Shown here: positions 42,261-51,159 of the stretch, piece after piece
Position numbering within the stretch: the stretch's first letter is position 1
How the letters are laid out: each line of letters begins with the position of its first letter
Assembly (NCBI RefSeq): GCF_029893805.1
Contig: NZ_JARXYP010000002.1
Coordinates: forward strand, 1,240,001 to 1,304,000
Length of the DNA: 64,000 nt
Reading direction: 5' to 3'
Origin: Streptomyces sp. SAI-135
GTDB lineage: Bacteria > Actinomycetota > Actinomycetes > Streptomycetales > Streptomycetaceae
Program-made: the position numbers and the translations under genes
Notes under the pieces: model-generated
Databases searched by the model: none
Seen by the model: only the letters and a program-made list of their open reading frames with translations
Told to the model about the DNA's origin: nothing

Positions 42261-44429
42261 GTGACCCTGCGCGAGAACGATCCGGAGTCCGTCGGCGGCT
42301 ACCGGATCGAATCGCGGATCGGGACCGGCGGCATGGGGGTCGTCTATCTCGGCCGATCGGCCTCGGGACGGGCCGTCGCGGTGAAGGTCGTGCACACCCG
42401 GTACGCCGACAACCCCGAGTTCCGGGCCAGGTTCCGGCAGGAGATCGCCGCGGCGCGCCGGGTCAGCGGCGCGTTCACGGCACCGGTCGTGGACGCGGAC
42501 CCGGAGGCGGCACGGCCCTGGATGGCCACCGCGTTCGTCCCGGGACGTACCCTCGCGGAGCTGGTCGACGAGTCGGGACCGCTGGACTGGCCCGCGCTGC
42601 GGCGGCTGGGCACCGAACTCGCCGAGGCACTGCGGGAGATCCACCGCGCGGAGGTGGTGCACCGGGACCTCAAGCCGAGCAATGTGCTGCTCCTGGACAG
42701 CGAGGGCGACGACGGCGCCGTACGCGTGATCGACTTCGGCATCTCGCGCGCGGCCGACAGCGACGTCCGTACCCAGACCGGCATGGTGATGGGCTCGCCG
42801 CCCTTCATGGCACCGGAGCAGTTCAGCCGCCCGCACGAGGTTGGCTCCGCGGTGGACGTGTTCTCGCTGGGTGCGGTGCTCGTGTACGCGGCCACGGGGC
42901 ACAGCCCCTTCGAGGCGGAGAACGCCTATCTGGCCGCGTACAACACCGTGCACGGGGAGCCGCGGCTCGGTGAACTGCCCGCACGGCTGCGCCCGTTGGT
43001 CGCGCGCTGCCTGGCGAAGGAGCCCGCGGACCGGCCGACGGCGAGCGAGGTCCTCCAGCTGCTGGCGGGGCTCCCGGAGGAACTGCCCGAGGGGGAACCG
43101 GCCCAGGAGGTGTCCGCGGCACCGCGGATGCCGGTGACGGACGTGGTGACCTCGCCGCTCGGCGACCCCGCCGCACCGGCCCGGCGCGGGCGCCGCGGCA
43201 GAAGACTGTGGGCCGCCGTCGCCGTCGTGGCCCTCCTCGGCGGTGCAGGGGCGGCCGCGGCCGCCGTGGTCGGGGGCGAACCGGCGAGCACGGTCGACGG
43301 GTTCGACGCCCTCGCCCCGCGGACGACGGCCCCCGGCGGGACGGCACCGGCAGGCTGGCGCCCCTGGCACAACGCGCTGGGGTCGGACGGCATGGACGCG
43401 CAGACGGGCATCGGAACGTCGTGCACGCCGGACGCACTGGGCGTCTTCTGCGCCTCCGGAGGGACCGCCCTGATGCGGCTGGACCCGGCGACCGGCAACG
43501 TCGAGTGGACGAAATCCATGAGCCGCAAGGAGGTCAGCAGCTTCACGACGCGCGAGCCGGTCGTCCATGACGGTGTGGTGTTCGTGTACAGCGCGGACCG
43601 CTCGCAGGGCATCGACGCCTACGACGGGAAGACGGGCGAGCGGCGGTGGCGACTGAAGGGGCCGCTCGGCGAGTTCGAGTGTCTGGGCGGCGTGCTCCTC
43701 GTCCGCCTGGACGAGCTCGGGCTCTCCGAGACGGCGCGCTACGCGGCCTACGAGCCGCGCACGGGCAAGGAGTTGTGGCGGCGCGAGCTCACCTCGACCT
43801 CCCCGAGCCCTTTCTACGAGGGCCCCAAGGGCACGCTGTACGCGGATCTGCGCGGCGGCGAGGGCGGCATCGCCCGGCTCGACGCACGGACCGGCCGGAC
43901 GCTGGGCAGCGTCGACGCGCCGAAGGGCGATCTGTGGCTGGCGACGGTCCATGACGGCACGGCGTACTACGCGCGCTGGGAGGACGACTCGGGCGTCTCC
44001 GCGGCCTTCTTCGTCCAGGACCTCGGCAGCGGCAGGACCCGCCGGATCGACTTCCCCTGGAGCGTGGAGCCCGAGGCGCCGCCGCTGGTGCAGGGCGACA
44101 CCATGTACATCTTCGACTATGGCAACGAGACCCTGCTCGCCCTCGACGTGAAGCGCGGCAAGCCTCTGTGGTCCAGCTCCCGTGACCTGCGCGTCTTCAG
44201 CGAACCGGCCTACCACGAGGGCCGCTTGTACGTCACCATGCCGGACACCAGCGTCCTGGCCCTCGACCCGGCGACCGGCAAGGAGATCGGCCGGACCGCC
44301 CCGTCCTTCGACACGGCCGGCCGCTCCTTCGAGGAACTGTCCCCGAGTTCGACACCACCGCTGCTGGTCGGAAACGTCCTGTACGGGGTCAGCGGCCCGG
44401 GCGTCTTCTCGGTGGCCGACGTCTCCTGA
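42261..44429 (+). CDS. Transmembrane Ser/Thr kinase with extracellular PQQ-like propeller
   Basis: 722 residues from the GTG at 42261, with AAGGAG upstream. Cytoplasmic kinase: RIGTGGMGVVYLG (glycine loop at 21), Lys42, VHRDLKPSN (HRD 134-136), IDFGISRA (DFG 158-160) and MAPEQF, a full Hanks-type active site. One membrane helix lies at about 313-336, followed by an extracellular domain of PQQ-like beta-propeller repeats (LDPATGNVEWTKSM, YDGKTGERRWRL, LDVKRGKPLWSS, LDPATGKEIGR). The propeller replaces the PASTA domains of PknB and is a likely ligand or wall sensor. It is divergent from the PknG-type operon and upstream of a secreted propeller protein. Confidence 0.93.
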   Translation: MTLRENDPESVGGYRIESRIGTGGMGVVYLGRSASGRAVAVKVVHTRYADNPEFRARFRQEIAAARRVSGAFTAPVVDADPEAARPWMATAFVPGRTLAELVDESGPLDWPALRRLGTELAEALREIHRAEVVHRDLKPSNVLLLDSEGDDGAVRVIDFGISRAADSDVRTQTGMVMGSPPFMAPEQFSRPHEVGSAVDVFSLGAVLVYAATGHSPFEAENAYLAAYNTVHGEPRLGELPARLRPLVARCLAKEPADRPTASEVLQLLAGLPEELPEGEPAQEVSAAPRMPVTDVVTSPLGDPAAPARRGRRGRRLWAAVAVVALLGGAGAAAAAVVGGEPASTVDGFDALAPRTTAPGGTAPAGWRPWHNALGSDGMDAQTGIGTSCTPDALGVFCASGGTALMRLDPATGNVEWTKSMSRKEVSSFTTREPVVHDGVVFVYSADRSQGIDAYDGKTGERRWRLKGPLGEFECLGGVLLVRLDELGLSETARYAAYEPRTGKELWRRELTSTSPSPFYEGPKGTLYADLRGGEGGIARLDARTGRTLGSVDAPKGDLWLATVHDGTAYYARWEDDSGVSAAFFVQDLGSGRTRRIDFPWSVEPEAPPLVQGDTMYIFDYGNETLLALDVKRGKPLWSSSRDLRVFSEPAYHEGRLYVTMPDTSVLALDPATGKEIGRTAPSFDTAGRSFEELSPSSTPPLLVGNVLYGVSGPGVFSVADVS

Positions 44430-44560
44430 TCCGGAGCGCGCCCCAAGGGGTCCGAGCGGCACAAGATGACGATCTTGGCACGAATTGTGTCCGAGACGTG
44501 CAGAACGTGGCCGAGCAGTGATAGGAAAAACCGCTCAGTCTTTACGTTTACCCCGCACCT

Positions 44561-47500
44561 GTGACCACTCCAGGAGCGAATACTGGAGGAGGTCCCGGTT
44601 TGTCCGGGTTTTCCGTGCGCGCACGCCGTGGCCGCCATGGCGTGCGGCGACGCAGACGCCTTTTCGCCGTCGCGGCCGTGGCCGGTGCCGCACTCATCGG
44701 CACGACGATCGGTCTGCTCACGGCCCAGGCCGACCAGACCACCCAGGGCGTCGACAACCTGCGCACCAACTGGGACCAGAGCGAGGCGGGACTGTCCCCG
44801 GCTGTCGTCCAGTCGTCCGCCTTCGGCCGGCTCTTCGCCACCAAGCTCGACGGGCAGATATACGCCCAGCCGCTGGTCCTGGGCGACCAGGTGATCGCGG
44901 TCACCGAGAGCAACACCGTGTACGGTCTCGACCGCACCACCGGTGACATCGAGTGGAGCAAGAACTACGGCCCCTCATGGCCGGCTTCGGCGATCGGCTG
45001 CGGTGACCTCGTGCCCAACGTGGGCGCGACCGCGACTCCCGTGTTCGACCCCGAGAGCAACTCCCTGTACTTCACCACCAAGGTCGACGACGGCACCTCC
45101 ACGCACCGCCACCCCAAGTGGCTGATGCACGCGGTGGACCCGAGCTCGGGAGCCGAGCGCCCGGGGTGGCCGGTCACCATCGCCGGAAGCCCGGTCAACG
45201 ACCCGAGCAACGAGTTCGACGCCTACTACGAACAGCAGCGCCCCGGCCTGCTGTTGATGGACGGTGTCGTCTACGCGGGCTTCGGCGGCCACTGCGACGC
45301 CTGGCCCTACCGCGGCTATGTGGTCGGCGTGAGCACCACCGCGCACAGCATCACCTCGATGTGGGCCGCGGTGACCGGTACCGGCACGGGCGGCTCAGGC
45401 ATCTGGCAGTCGGGCGGCGGCCTGGTCTCGGACGGGCCCGGCCGGATCTTCTTCAGCACCGGCAACGGCATCAGCCCGGCCCCCGGGCCCGGCAAGACCG
45501 TGCAGGGAACCCTCGCCGAGTCCGTCGTACGCCTCCAGGTGAACGCGGACAACAGCCTCAGCACGGCCGACTTCTTCAGCCCGAGCGACGCCTCCACCCT
45601 GGACCTCAACGACCAGGACATCTCCTCGGGCGCCCCGATGGCGCTGCCGGACGGCTTCGGCACCGCCGAACACCCCCATCTGCTGGTCCAGCAGGGCAAG
45701 GACGGCCGGGTGTTCCTGCTCGACCGCGACAACCTCGGCGGCATGGGCCAGGGCCCCCAGGGCGGTGACGCCGCGGTGAGCGTGTCCGGCCCCTACCAGG
45801 GGATGTGGGGACACCCCGCGTTCTGGGGCGGCGAGGGCGGCTACGTCTACGTCGTCGGCAACCAGGGCCCGCTGCGCGCCCTCAAGTACGGCGTCCGCAA
45901 CGGCGGTACGCCCGCGCTCACCCTCACCGGCCAGAGCCAGGACACCTTCGGCTACACCAGCGGCTCCCCGCTGGTCACCTCCGACGGCACGGACGAGTCC
46001 AGTGCCCTGGTGTGGATGACCTCCGCGAGCAACGCCTCCGGAGCCGACGGCGCCCTGCGCGCCTACGGCCCCACGCCCGACGGCAACGGCCATCTCCCGT
46101 TGCTCTGGTCGGCCCCGATCGGCACGGCGACCAAGTTCAGCACGCCGACCGCCGCCCACGGCAAGGTGTACGTCGGCACCCGTGACGGTGTCCTCTACGG
46201 CTTCGGCAGCCCCGCCAGGACCGCACTGACCGCGGCCTCCCTCGACTTCGGCCAGGTCGCCGTGGGCGGCAGCGACTCGGCCGCCATGAAGCTGACGGCC
46301 ACCGAGGACGTCAGCGTCACCGGCCTCAAGGCCTCCGGCGCCTTCTCCGTCGACCCGTCCGCCGTACCCACGCCCGAGCAGCCCAGGGCGCTGGCGACGG
46401 ACGCCACCCTGGACGTGCCGATCACCTTCGCCCCCACGACCACCGGCGGCATCAGCGGCACCCTGACCGCGAACCTCTCGGACGGCCAGAAGCTGGTCTT
46501 CGCCCTCCACGGCGTCGGCACCCGGCCCGGCCTCGGGGCGGCGCCCGCCGCCGTGGACTTCGGCGAGGTGCCGACCGGCAGCACCTCGACGCTGAACCTC
46601 CAGATCACCAACACCGGCACCGAACCGGAGACCATCGACTCGGTGGGTTCGCCCACCGGCGCGTTCAGCGCCTCGGGACTGCCGAACGCGGGAACGGTCG
46701 TACCGGCCGGTGGTTCCTTCGTGGTCTCGGTCACCTACACACCGACCGGCGACCAGGCCGACAGCGGCGCACTCGTGATCGCCAGCAGTGGTGGCGGTGA
46801 CACCCACACCCTGAGCGTCCCGGTCAACGGGACGGCCATCACGGGACAGGGACACCTGGAGTTCTCGACGAGCTCACTCGACTTCGGCAAGGTTGCGATC
46901 GGCAGCTCGAAGTCGCTCTCGTTCAGCATCACCAACACCGGGAACATCCCGGTCACGGTGACCAAGGCCAAGGCGCCGACCGGCGACTTCAACAGCCCGG
47001 TGCAGCTGTCCGAGGGCCTGATCATCGGCCCGGAGCAGACCGCCGTGCAGAGCGTGACGTTCACGCCGCGTTCGGCCGCGGACCTGAGCGCCTTCTACGA
47101 GGTCACCGGCACCGGCACCGACGAGAACGGCAACGGCCAGGGCGCCATGTACGTGCCGATCAAGGGCACCGGCACCGGGAGCGTCACGACCACCTCGGTC
47201 AAGGACGGGCTGTGGCAGGCCAACGGCTCGGCGGCGCCGGGCGACGACGGCAGTGTGCAGCTGACGCCGGCCACCGGCTACCAGGCGGGCTCGGCGGTGT
47301 ACACCAAGCCGCTGCGCACCGACGGTCTGCGGGCCACCTTCACCACGAAGTTCGGCCCCGGCAGCGGTGGGACCGGCATGGCGTTCTCCCTTCTGGACCC
47401 CGCCCAGAACTCCGCCTCGGCGCTGGGCGGCAACCATGACGGCCTCGGCATCGCGGGGCGGCCGGGCACGGTGATCGCGCTCGGCACCGGCTTCAACAAC

Positions 47501-49018
47501 ACACTCCAGGCACAGAACTTCGTGGGAGTCGGCCGCAGTTCGGCCGACTCGTCGACGATCGACTACCAGCCCGTGACCAGACTCGGCACCGCCCTGCGCC
47601 AGGGCACCCACCAGGTGGACATCCGGGTCGACGCCGGTCATGTGTACGTCTGGATCGACGGCACGCAGGTCGTGGACGCGACGTCGACGCTGACGTCAAC
47701 CGCGCTGGTCGCCTTCTCCGGCGCCACCGGGGAGACCGCGGACGCACAGTCGGTGAGCGGTCTGGTGGTCAGCGAGGCGCCGCCGCCGGCCCCGGACCCC
47801 AAGGCCGCGACCTCGCTCCAGGTCACCGCCCCGGGCACGGCTGTTCCGGGCCGGGCCCTGTCCGTCGACGGCACGCTGGACTCGACCAAGGCACTGGGCG
47901 CGGGGCAGGTCGTCCGCATCACGCGCAACGGCACGGCCCTGCCCGAGGTGAAGACCGCGGCGGACGGCTCCTTCACGTTCGGCGACACTCCGCCGGCGGA
48001 GGGCACGTACACCTACGCGGCGCGGTACGAGGGCGACGAGACCCACGAGGCGGCGAGCGCCACCGCTTCCGTCCAGGCCGCCAAACTGCCCACCACGGTC
48101 ACCGTGTCCGCGCCGGCCACCTCCGCCCGCGCCGCCGCTCTGACCGTGACGGGCCAGGTCTCCGGCGCGCCCTTCACCGCCGGTCAGGTCGTGAAGGTGA
48201 CGAAGACCGACCTCGGCCACGCCTCCGGCGTCGCACTGGCCGACGCGAAGGTCGCCACGAACGGGTCGTTCACGTTCAAGGACACTCCGCAGATCGGCGG
48301 CGCCAACACCTACAAGGTGGCCTACGCCGGCGACGTCTCGCACAAGGCCGGCAGCAGTTCCGCCACCGTCCAGGTGTCCCGTACGGCGACATCCCTGACC
48401 GTCACCGCCGACCACTCGACGTACAAGTACGGCCAGTCCGCGAAGATCACCGCCCACCTCGGTACGACCTACAACAGCCGTACGGTGAAGATCTACGCGC
48501 AGCCGTACAGCGGCACGAAGGTCCTGGTGAAGTCCGGGACGGTGGATTCCCACGGCAATCTGACGGGCACCTACAAGCTCACCCGCAACACCACGTTCAG
48601 CGCGGTGTTCGCCGGCGACTACCGGTACGCCCCGAAGACGGCCGCCCGCAGTGTGCACACCTACGCACAGGTCTCGGAGAAGCTGTCCGGCTACTACACG
48701 AACACGTACTACGGGAGCACGCTCTACCGGGTGTACCACCGCACCGTGAAGGAGCGCCTCGACGTCACCGTCTCCCCCAACAAAGCCGGACAGTGCGTCC
48801 TCTACCGGGTGCAGCGGTACTACAGCGGTGCCTGGCACACCCAGAGCACCAGTCCCTGCTCGGCCCTGACGTCCAGCAGCACCGGCCGTCAGCAGATGTC
48901 CCTGACCAACTCCGTCAACAACAGGTACCGAGTGGCCGCGCAGTACGTCCACAGCAGCCGTGACAACACCAACCTCAGCACCTGGGGAGCCTGGCAGTAC
49001 TTCACCGTCAGGCAGTGA
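44561..49018 (+). CDS. Large surface or secreted PQQ-propeller/ASH/lectin/Ig-like mosaic protein
   Basis: 1485 residues from a GTG at 44561. A basic start plus hydrophobic helix (about 34-55) acts as signal or anchor. Order: PQQ-like beta-propeller (about 60-550); three ASH/choice-of-anchor-D domains marked by LDFGQVAVGGS, VDFGEVPTGST and LDFGKVAIGSS (about 555-865); an L-type-lectin-like sandwich (GLRATFTTKFGPGSGGTGMAFSLLD, in parts, about 880-1065); Ig-like or Big repeats (about 1075-1370); and a Tyr/Thr-rich tail with two Cys. No catalytic motif is seen. It may bind glycans at the cell surface. A TTTACGTTTAC element (44541-44551) sits ten bases before the start. Confidence 0.85.
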   Translation: MTTPGANTGGGPGLSGFSVRARRGRHGVRRRRRLFAVAAVAGAALIGTTIGLLTAQADQTTQGVDNLRTNWDQSEAGLSPAVVQSSAFGRLFATKLDGQIYAQPLVLGDQVIAVTESNTVYGLDRTTGDIEWSKNYGPSWPASAIGCGDLVPNVGATATPVFDPESNSLYFTTKVDDGTSTHRHPKWLMHAVDPSSGAERPGWPVTIAGSPVNDPSNEFDAYYEQQRPGLLLMDGVVYAGFGGHCDAWPYRGYVVGVSTTAHSITSMWAAVTGTGTGGSGIWQSGGGLVSDGPGRIFFSTGNGISPAPGPGKTVQGTLAESVVRLQVNADNSLSTADFFSPSDASTLDLNDQDISSGAPMALPDGFGTAEHPHLLVQQGKDGRVFLLDRDNLGGMGQGPQGGDAAVSVSGPYQGMWGHPAFWGGEGGYVYVVGNQGPLRALKYGVRNGGTPALTLTGQSQDTFGYTSGSPLVTSDGTDESSALVWMTSASNASGADGALRAYGPTPDGNGHLPLLWSAPIGTATKFSTPTAAHGKVYVGTRDGVLYGFGSPARTALTAASLDFGQVAVGGSDSAAMKLTATEDVSVTGLKASGAFSVDPSAVPTPEQPRALATDATLDVPITFAPTTTGGISGTLTANLSDGQKLVFALHGVGTRPGLGAAPAAVDFGEVPTGSTSTLNLQITNTGTEPETIDSVGSPTGAFSASGLPNAGTVVPAGGSFVVSVTYTPTGDQADSGALVIASSGGGDTHTLSVPVNGTAITGQGHLEFSTSSLDFGKVAIGSSKSLSFSITNTGNIPVTVTKAKAPTGDFNSPVQLSEGLIIGPEQTAVQSVTFTPRSAADLSAFYEVTGTGTDENGNGQGAMYVPIKGTGTGSVTTTSVKDGLWQANGSAAPGDDGSVQLTPATGYQAGSAVYTKPLRTDGLRATFTTKFGPGSGGTGMAFSLLDPAQNSASALGGNHDGLGIAGRPGTVIALGTGFNNTLQAQNFVGVGRSSADSSTIDYQPVTRLGTALRQGTHQVDIRVDAGHVYVWIDGTQVVDATSTLTSTALVAFSGATGETADAQSVSGLVVSEAPPPAPDPKAATSLQVTAPGTAVPGRALSVDGTLDSTKALGAGQVVRITRNGTALPEVKTAADGSFTFGDTPPAEGTYTYAARYEGDETHEAASATASVQAAKLPTTVTVSAPATSARAAALTVTGQVSGAPFTAGQVVKVTKTDLGHASGVALADAKVATNGSFTFKDTPQIGGANTYKVAYAGDVSHKAGSSSATVQVSRTATSLTVTADHSTYKYGQSAKITAHLGTTYNSRTVKIYAQPYSGTKVLVKSGTVDSHGNLTGTYKLTRNTTFSAVFAGDYRYAPKTAARSVHTYAQVSEKLSGYYTNTYYGSTLYRVYHRTVKERLDVTVSPNKAGQCVLYRVQRYYSGAWHTQSTSPCSALTSSSTGRQQMSLTNSVNNRYRVAAQYVHSSRDNTNLSTWGAWQYFTVRQ

Positions 49019-49044
49019 GCGCGCTGCCCCCTTGAAGGACCCGA

Positions 49045-49077
49045 GCGCGGGCCCGGCGACCGAAGCCGGGCCCGCGC
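49045..49077. terminator. Bidirectional hairpin terminator between convergent genes
   Basis: The 13-bp perfect stem GCGCGGGCCCGGC / GCCGGGCCCGCGC with a 7-base loop lies between the stops of the mosaic protein and protease genes; CTTG follows on one side and TCAAG on the other. Confidence 0.75.
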
Positions 49078-49086
49078 CCTTGTCGC

Positions 49087-50229
49087 TCAGGCCGTGTGCA
49101 GCGTCAGCCCGTACCGGTTGAGGATCTCGTTGACCGGCTGGAACCAGGTCTCGCCGCCGCTGGAGCAGTTGCCCCAGCCGCCCGAGGTGACGCCCTGGGC
49201 CTGGTCGCCGCTGATGAACGAGCCGCCGGAGTCGCCGGGTTCGGCGCAGACGCTGGTCTTGGTCATCTGGTGCACCGCGCCCTGGCTGTAGTTGACGGTC
49301 TCGTTCATGGCGAGGACCGTGCCGCAGTGCCAGTGGGTCGTCGAGCCCGAGCGGCAGATGGAGGAGCCGACGGGCGCCACGTTCGAGCCGCGCACGAGCT
49401 GGTCGGAGACAGTGCCCCAGCCGAGCACGACCGGGACGGTCCACCAGCCGCTGCCGACGTTGACCCAGGCGTAGTCGTTGTCCGGGAAGGAGGAGCCCTG
49501 GAAGTTGCCGACGTAGCTGCGGTCCCAGCCGTAGACGCTGCCGGTGTGCTGGTCGCAGTGGCCGGCGGTGACGAAGCCGCCGTACACCGAGAAGCCGATG
49601 GAACAGCGGACGTTGCCGGTGTAGTACGGGTCGCCGCCGACCGTTCCGGCGGCGAAGGTGGTCGGCGCGGCGGCCACCTCCCGCACGGTCACGGGCCCTG
49701 CTTGCCGGGCGCGGGCGACGAACGCGCGGACATCGTTGTCACGCTGTCGGCCGCTGACGACGTTCACCACTACCGCACTGGCCTTGTGGTCCACGTGCCA
49801 GCTGCTGACGGCGGCCGGTGCGGCGAGCTTGTCGAGCCGGGCCTGGGTGGCGGAGAGTTCACGGGCGCTGTGGGCGACGGTGCGGACCGTGGCGCCGGTC
49901 GCCCGTATCTCGCGCAGGGCGGTGGCGGAGGCGCCGGGGGTGACGGCGACGGTCAGCGTGCCCTTGGCCGCGTCGAACCAGGAGCCGCCGTACGAAGTAC
50001 CGGCGGTCCTGCGCACCTTGGGCTCCAGGGCCGTGGCCCGCTGCTCGGCGGCGAGCCTGGCCACGGCTTCGGCTTCGGTGAGGTGGAAGTCCCGCTGCAT
50101 CGCCGTGAGGAGTCCGGCCGAGGCGGGCTGCTTCTCGTCGGCGGCGGCCGGGGCCGTGCCGGCGGTCGCGCCGAGCCCGAGCAGGAGCAGCACGGCCAGG
50201 CCCGCGCGCATGATTGCGGTGCGTCTCAT
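49087..50229 (-). CDS. Streptogrisin-type serine protease (S1, alpha-lytic family), preproenzyme
   Basis: 380 residues from the ATG at 50229 (AAGGG upstream). Signal peptide to about residue 30, a propeptide of about 165 residues (DFHLTEAEAVARLAAEQ opening), then the mature domain from about TVGGDPYYTGNVRCS (196). The triad is His224 in TAGHC, Asp252 in DNDYAW and Ser334 in PGDSGGS. Six cysteines in the mature part allow three disulfides. It is a secreted, self-processing chymotrypsin-like protease that releases amino acids from protein. A TGAGAGCGCTCTCA palindrome lies 54 bases before the start, an uncommon LacI-type site for a protease gene. Confidence 0.96.
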   Translation of the reverse strand: MRRTAIMRAGLAVLLLLGLGATAGTAPAAADEKQPASAGLLTAMQRDFHLTEAEAVARLAAEQRATALEPKVRRTAGTSYGGSWFDAAKGTLTVAVTPGASATALREIRATGATVRTVAHSARELSATQARLDKLAAPAAVSSWHVDHKASAVVVNVVSGRQRDNDVRAFVARARQAGPVTVREVAAAPTTFAAGTVGGDPYYTGNVRCSIGFSVYGGFVTAGHCDQHTGSVYGWDRSYVGNFQGSSFPDNDYAWVNVGSGWWTVPVVLGWGTVSDQLVRGSNVAPVGSSICRSGSTTHWHCGTVLAMNETVNYSQGAVHQMTKTSVCAEPGDSGGSFISGDQAQGVTSGGWGNCSSGGETWFQPVNEILNRYGLTLHTA

Positions 50230-50282
50230 GGAGATTGCCCTTCGTCGTTCCAGCAAGGTGGGGGTGGAACAGCAGAGTTCTG

Positions 50283-50296
50283 TGAGAGCGCTCTCA
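50283..50296. promoter_or_regulatory. CebR/LacI-type palindrome between the protease and ThuA genes
   Basis: TGAGAGCGCTCTCA is a perfect 14-bp palindrome, two positions per half from the TGGGAGCGCTCCCA site known for the cellobiose repressor CebR. It is 54 bp from the protease start and 153 bp from the ThuA start, so it could act on either. Confidence 0.6.
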
Positions 50297-50448
50297 GTGG
50301 TGTGGCTCGGCAGAGCCTAGCCAGTGCTGGTTGGCAGGTCCACACCAATGACGAGGTTGTCGCAATCCCGGCCACCGGAATGTGGATTTCCCCGGGCCGG
50401 TCCGGGGGAACTCCCCAGAGGCCCTGTCCCGTCCCATGAAGGAACGAG

Positions 50449-51159
50449 ATGACACAAAAGAGAGCACTGGTGGTCCGAGGCGGCTGGGAGGGACACCAGC
50501 CGGTCAAGGCCACCGAGTTGTTCCTGCCCTTCCTGGAGAGCCACGGCTACGACATCCGCGTCGAGGAGTCGACCGCCGTGTACGCCGACACCGCCGAGAT
50601 GGCCGCCACCGATCTCGTCGTGCAGTGCGTGACGATGTCCGAGATCACCGCCGAGCAGGTGGCGGGACTGAGCGCGGCCGTGGTGGCCGGTACCGGCCTC
50701 ACCGGCTGGCACGGCGGGATCGCCGACTCGTTCCGTGCCTGCGCCGACTATCTGCACCTGGTGGGCGGCCAGTTCGCCACCCATCCCGGCAAGGAGCCGT
50801 GCGAGCGGCGGGGCGGCGAGGAGGACAACTTCCTGCCGCACACGGTCAACCTCACCGACCTCGGCCGCGAACACCCCGTGACCGCGGGCATCGAGGACTT
50901 CGCACTGCACACCGAGCAGTACTGGGTGCTCCACGACGACCTGATCGACGTCCTCGCCACCACCACCCACCCCGCCCGGCCGTGGCAGCCCTGGCACCGG
51001 CCGGTCACCTCGCCGGCGGTCTGGACCCGCCGGTGGGGCGCCGGACGAGTCGTGGTGACGACCCCCGGGCACAGCCTCGACGTCCTGGAACACCCCGCCG
51101 TCCGTACCGTCATAGAGAGGGGCATGCTGTGGGCGACGCGCACCGCATCGGTGTCGTAG
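50449..51159 (+). CDS. ThuA domain protein
   Basis: 236 residues; ATG with AAGGAACG upstream. The class-I glutamine-amidotransferase-like ThuA fold shows RALVVRGGWEGHQP, VVQCVTMSEITAEQVAGL, TGWHGGIADSFR and VVVTTPGHSLDVLEHPAV. The family is tied to trehalose and disaccharide use (ThuA/ThuB act in 3-keto sugar metabolism). It overlaps the following Gfo/Idh oxidoreductase gene by 31 bases; ThuA plus an oxidoreductase is the recurring pair for 3-keto-glycoside chemistry. Cytosolic. Exact sugar unknown. Confidence 0.88.
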   Translation: MTQKRALVVRGGWEGHQPVKATELFLPFLESHGYDIRVEESTAVYADTAEMAATDLVVQCVTMSEITAEQVAGLSAAVVAGTGLTGWHGGIADSFRACADYLHLVGGQFATHPGKEPCERRGGEEDNFLPHTVNLTDLGREHPVTAGIEDFALHTEQYWVLHDDLIDVLATTTHPARPWQPWHRPVTSPAVWTRRWGAGRVVVTTPGHSLDVLEHPAVRTVIERGMLWATRTASVS

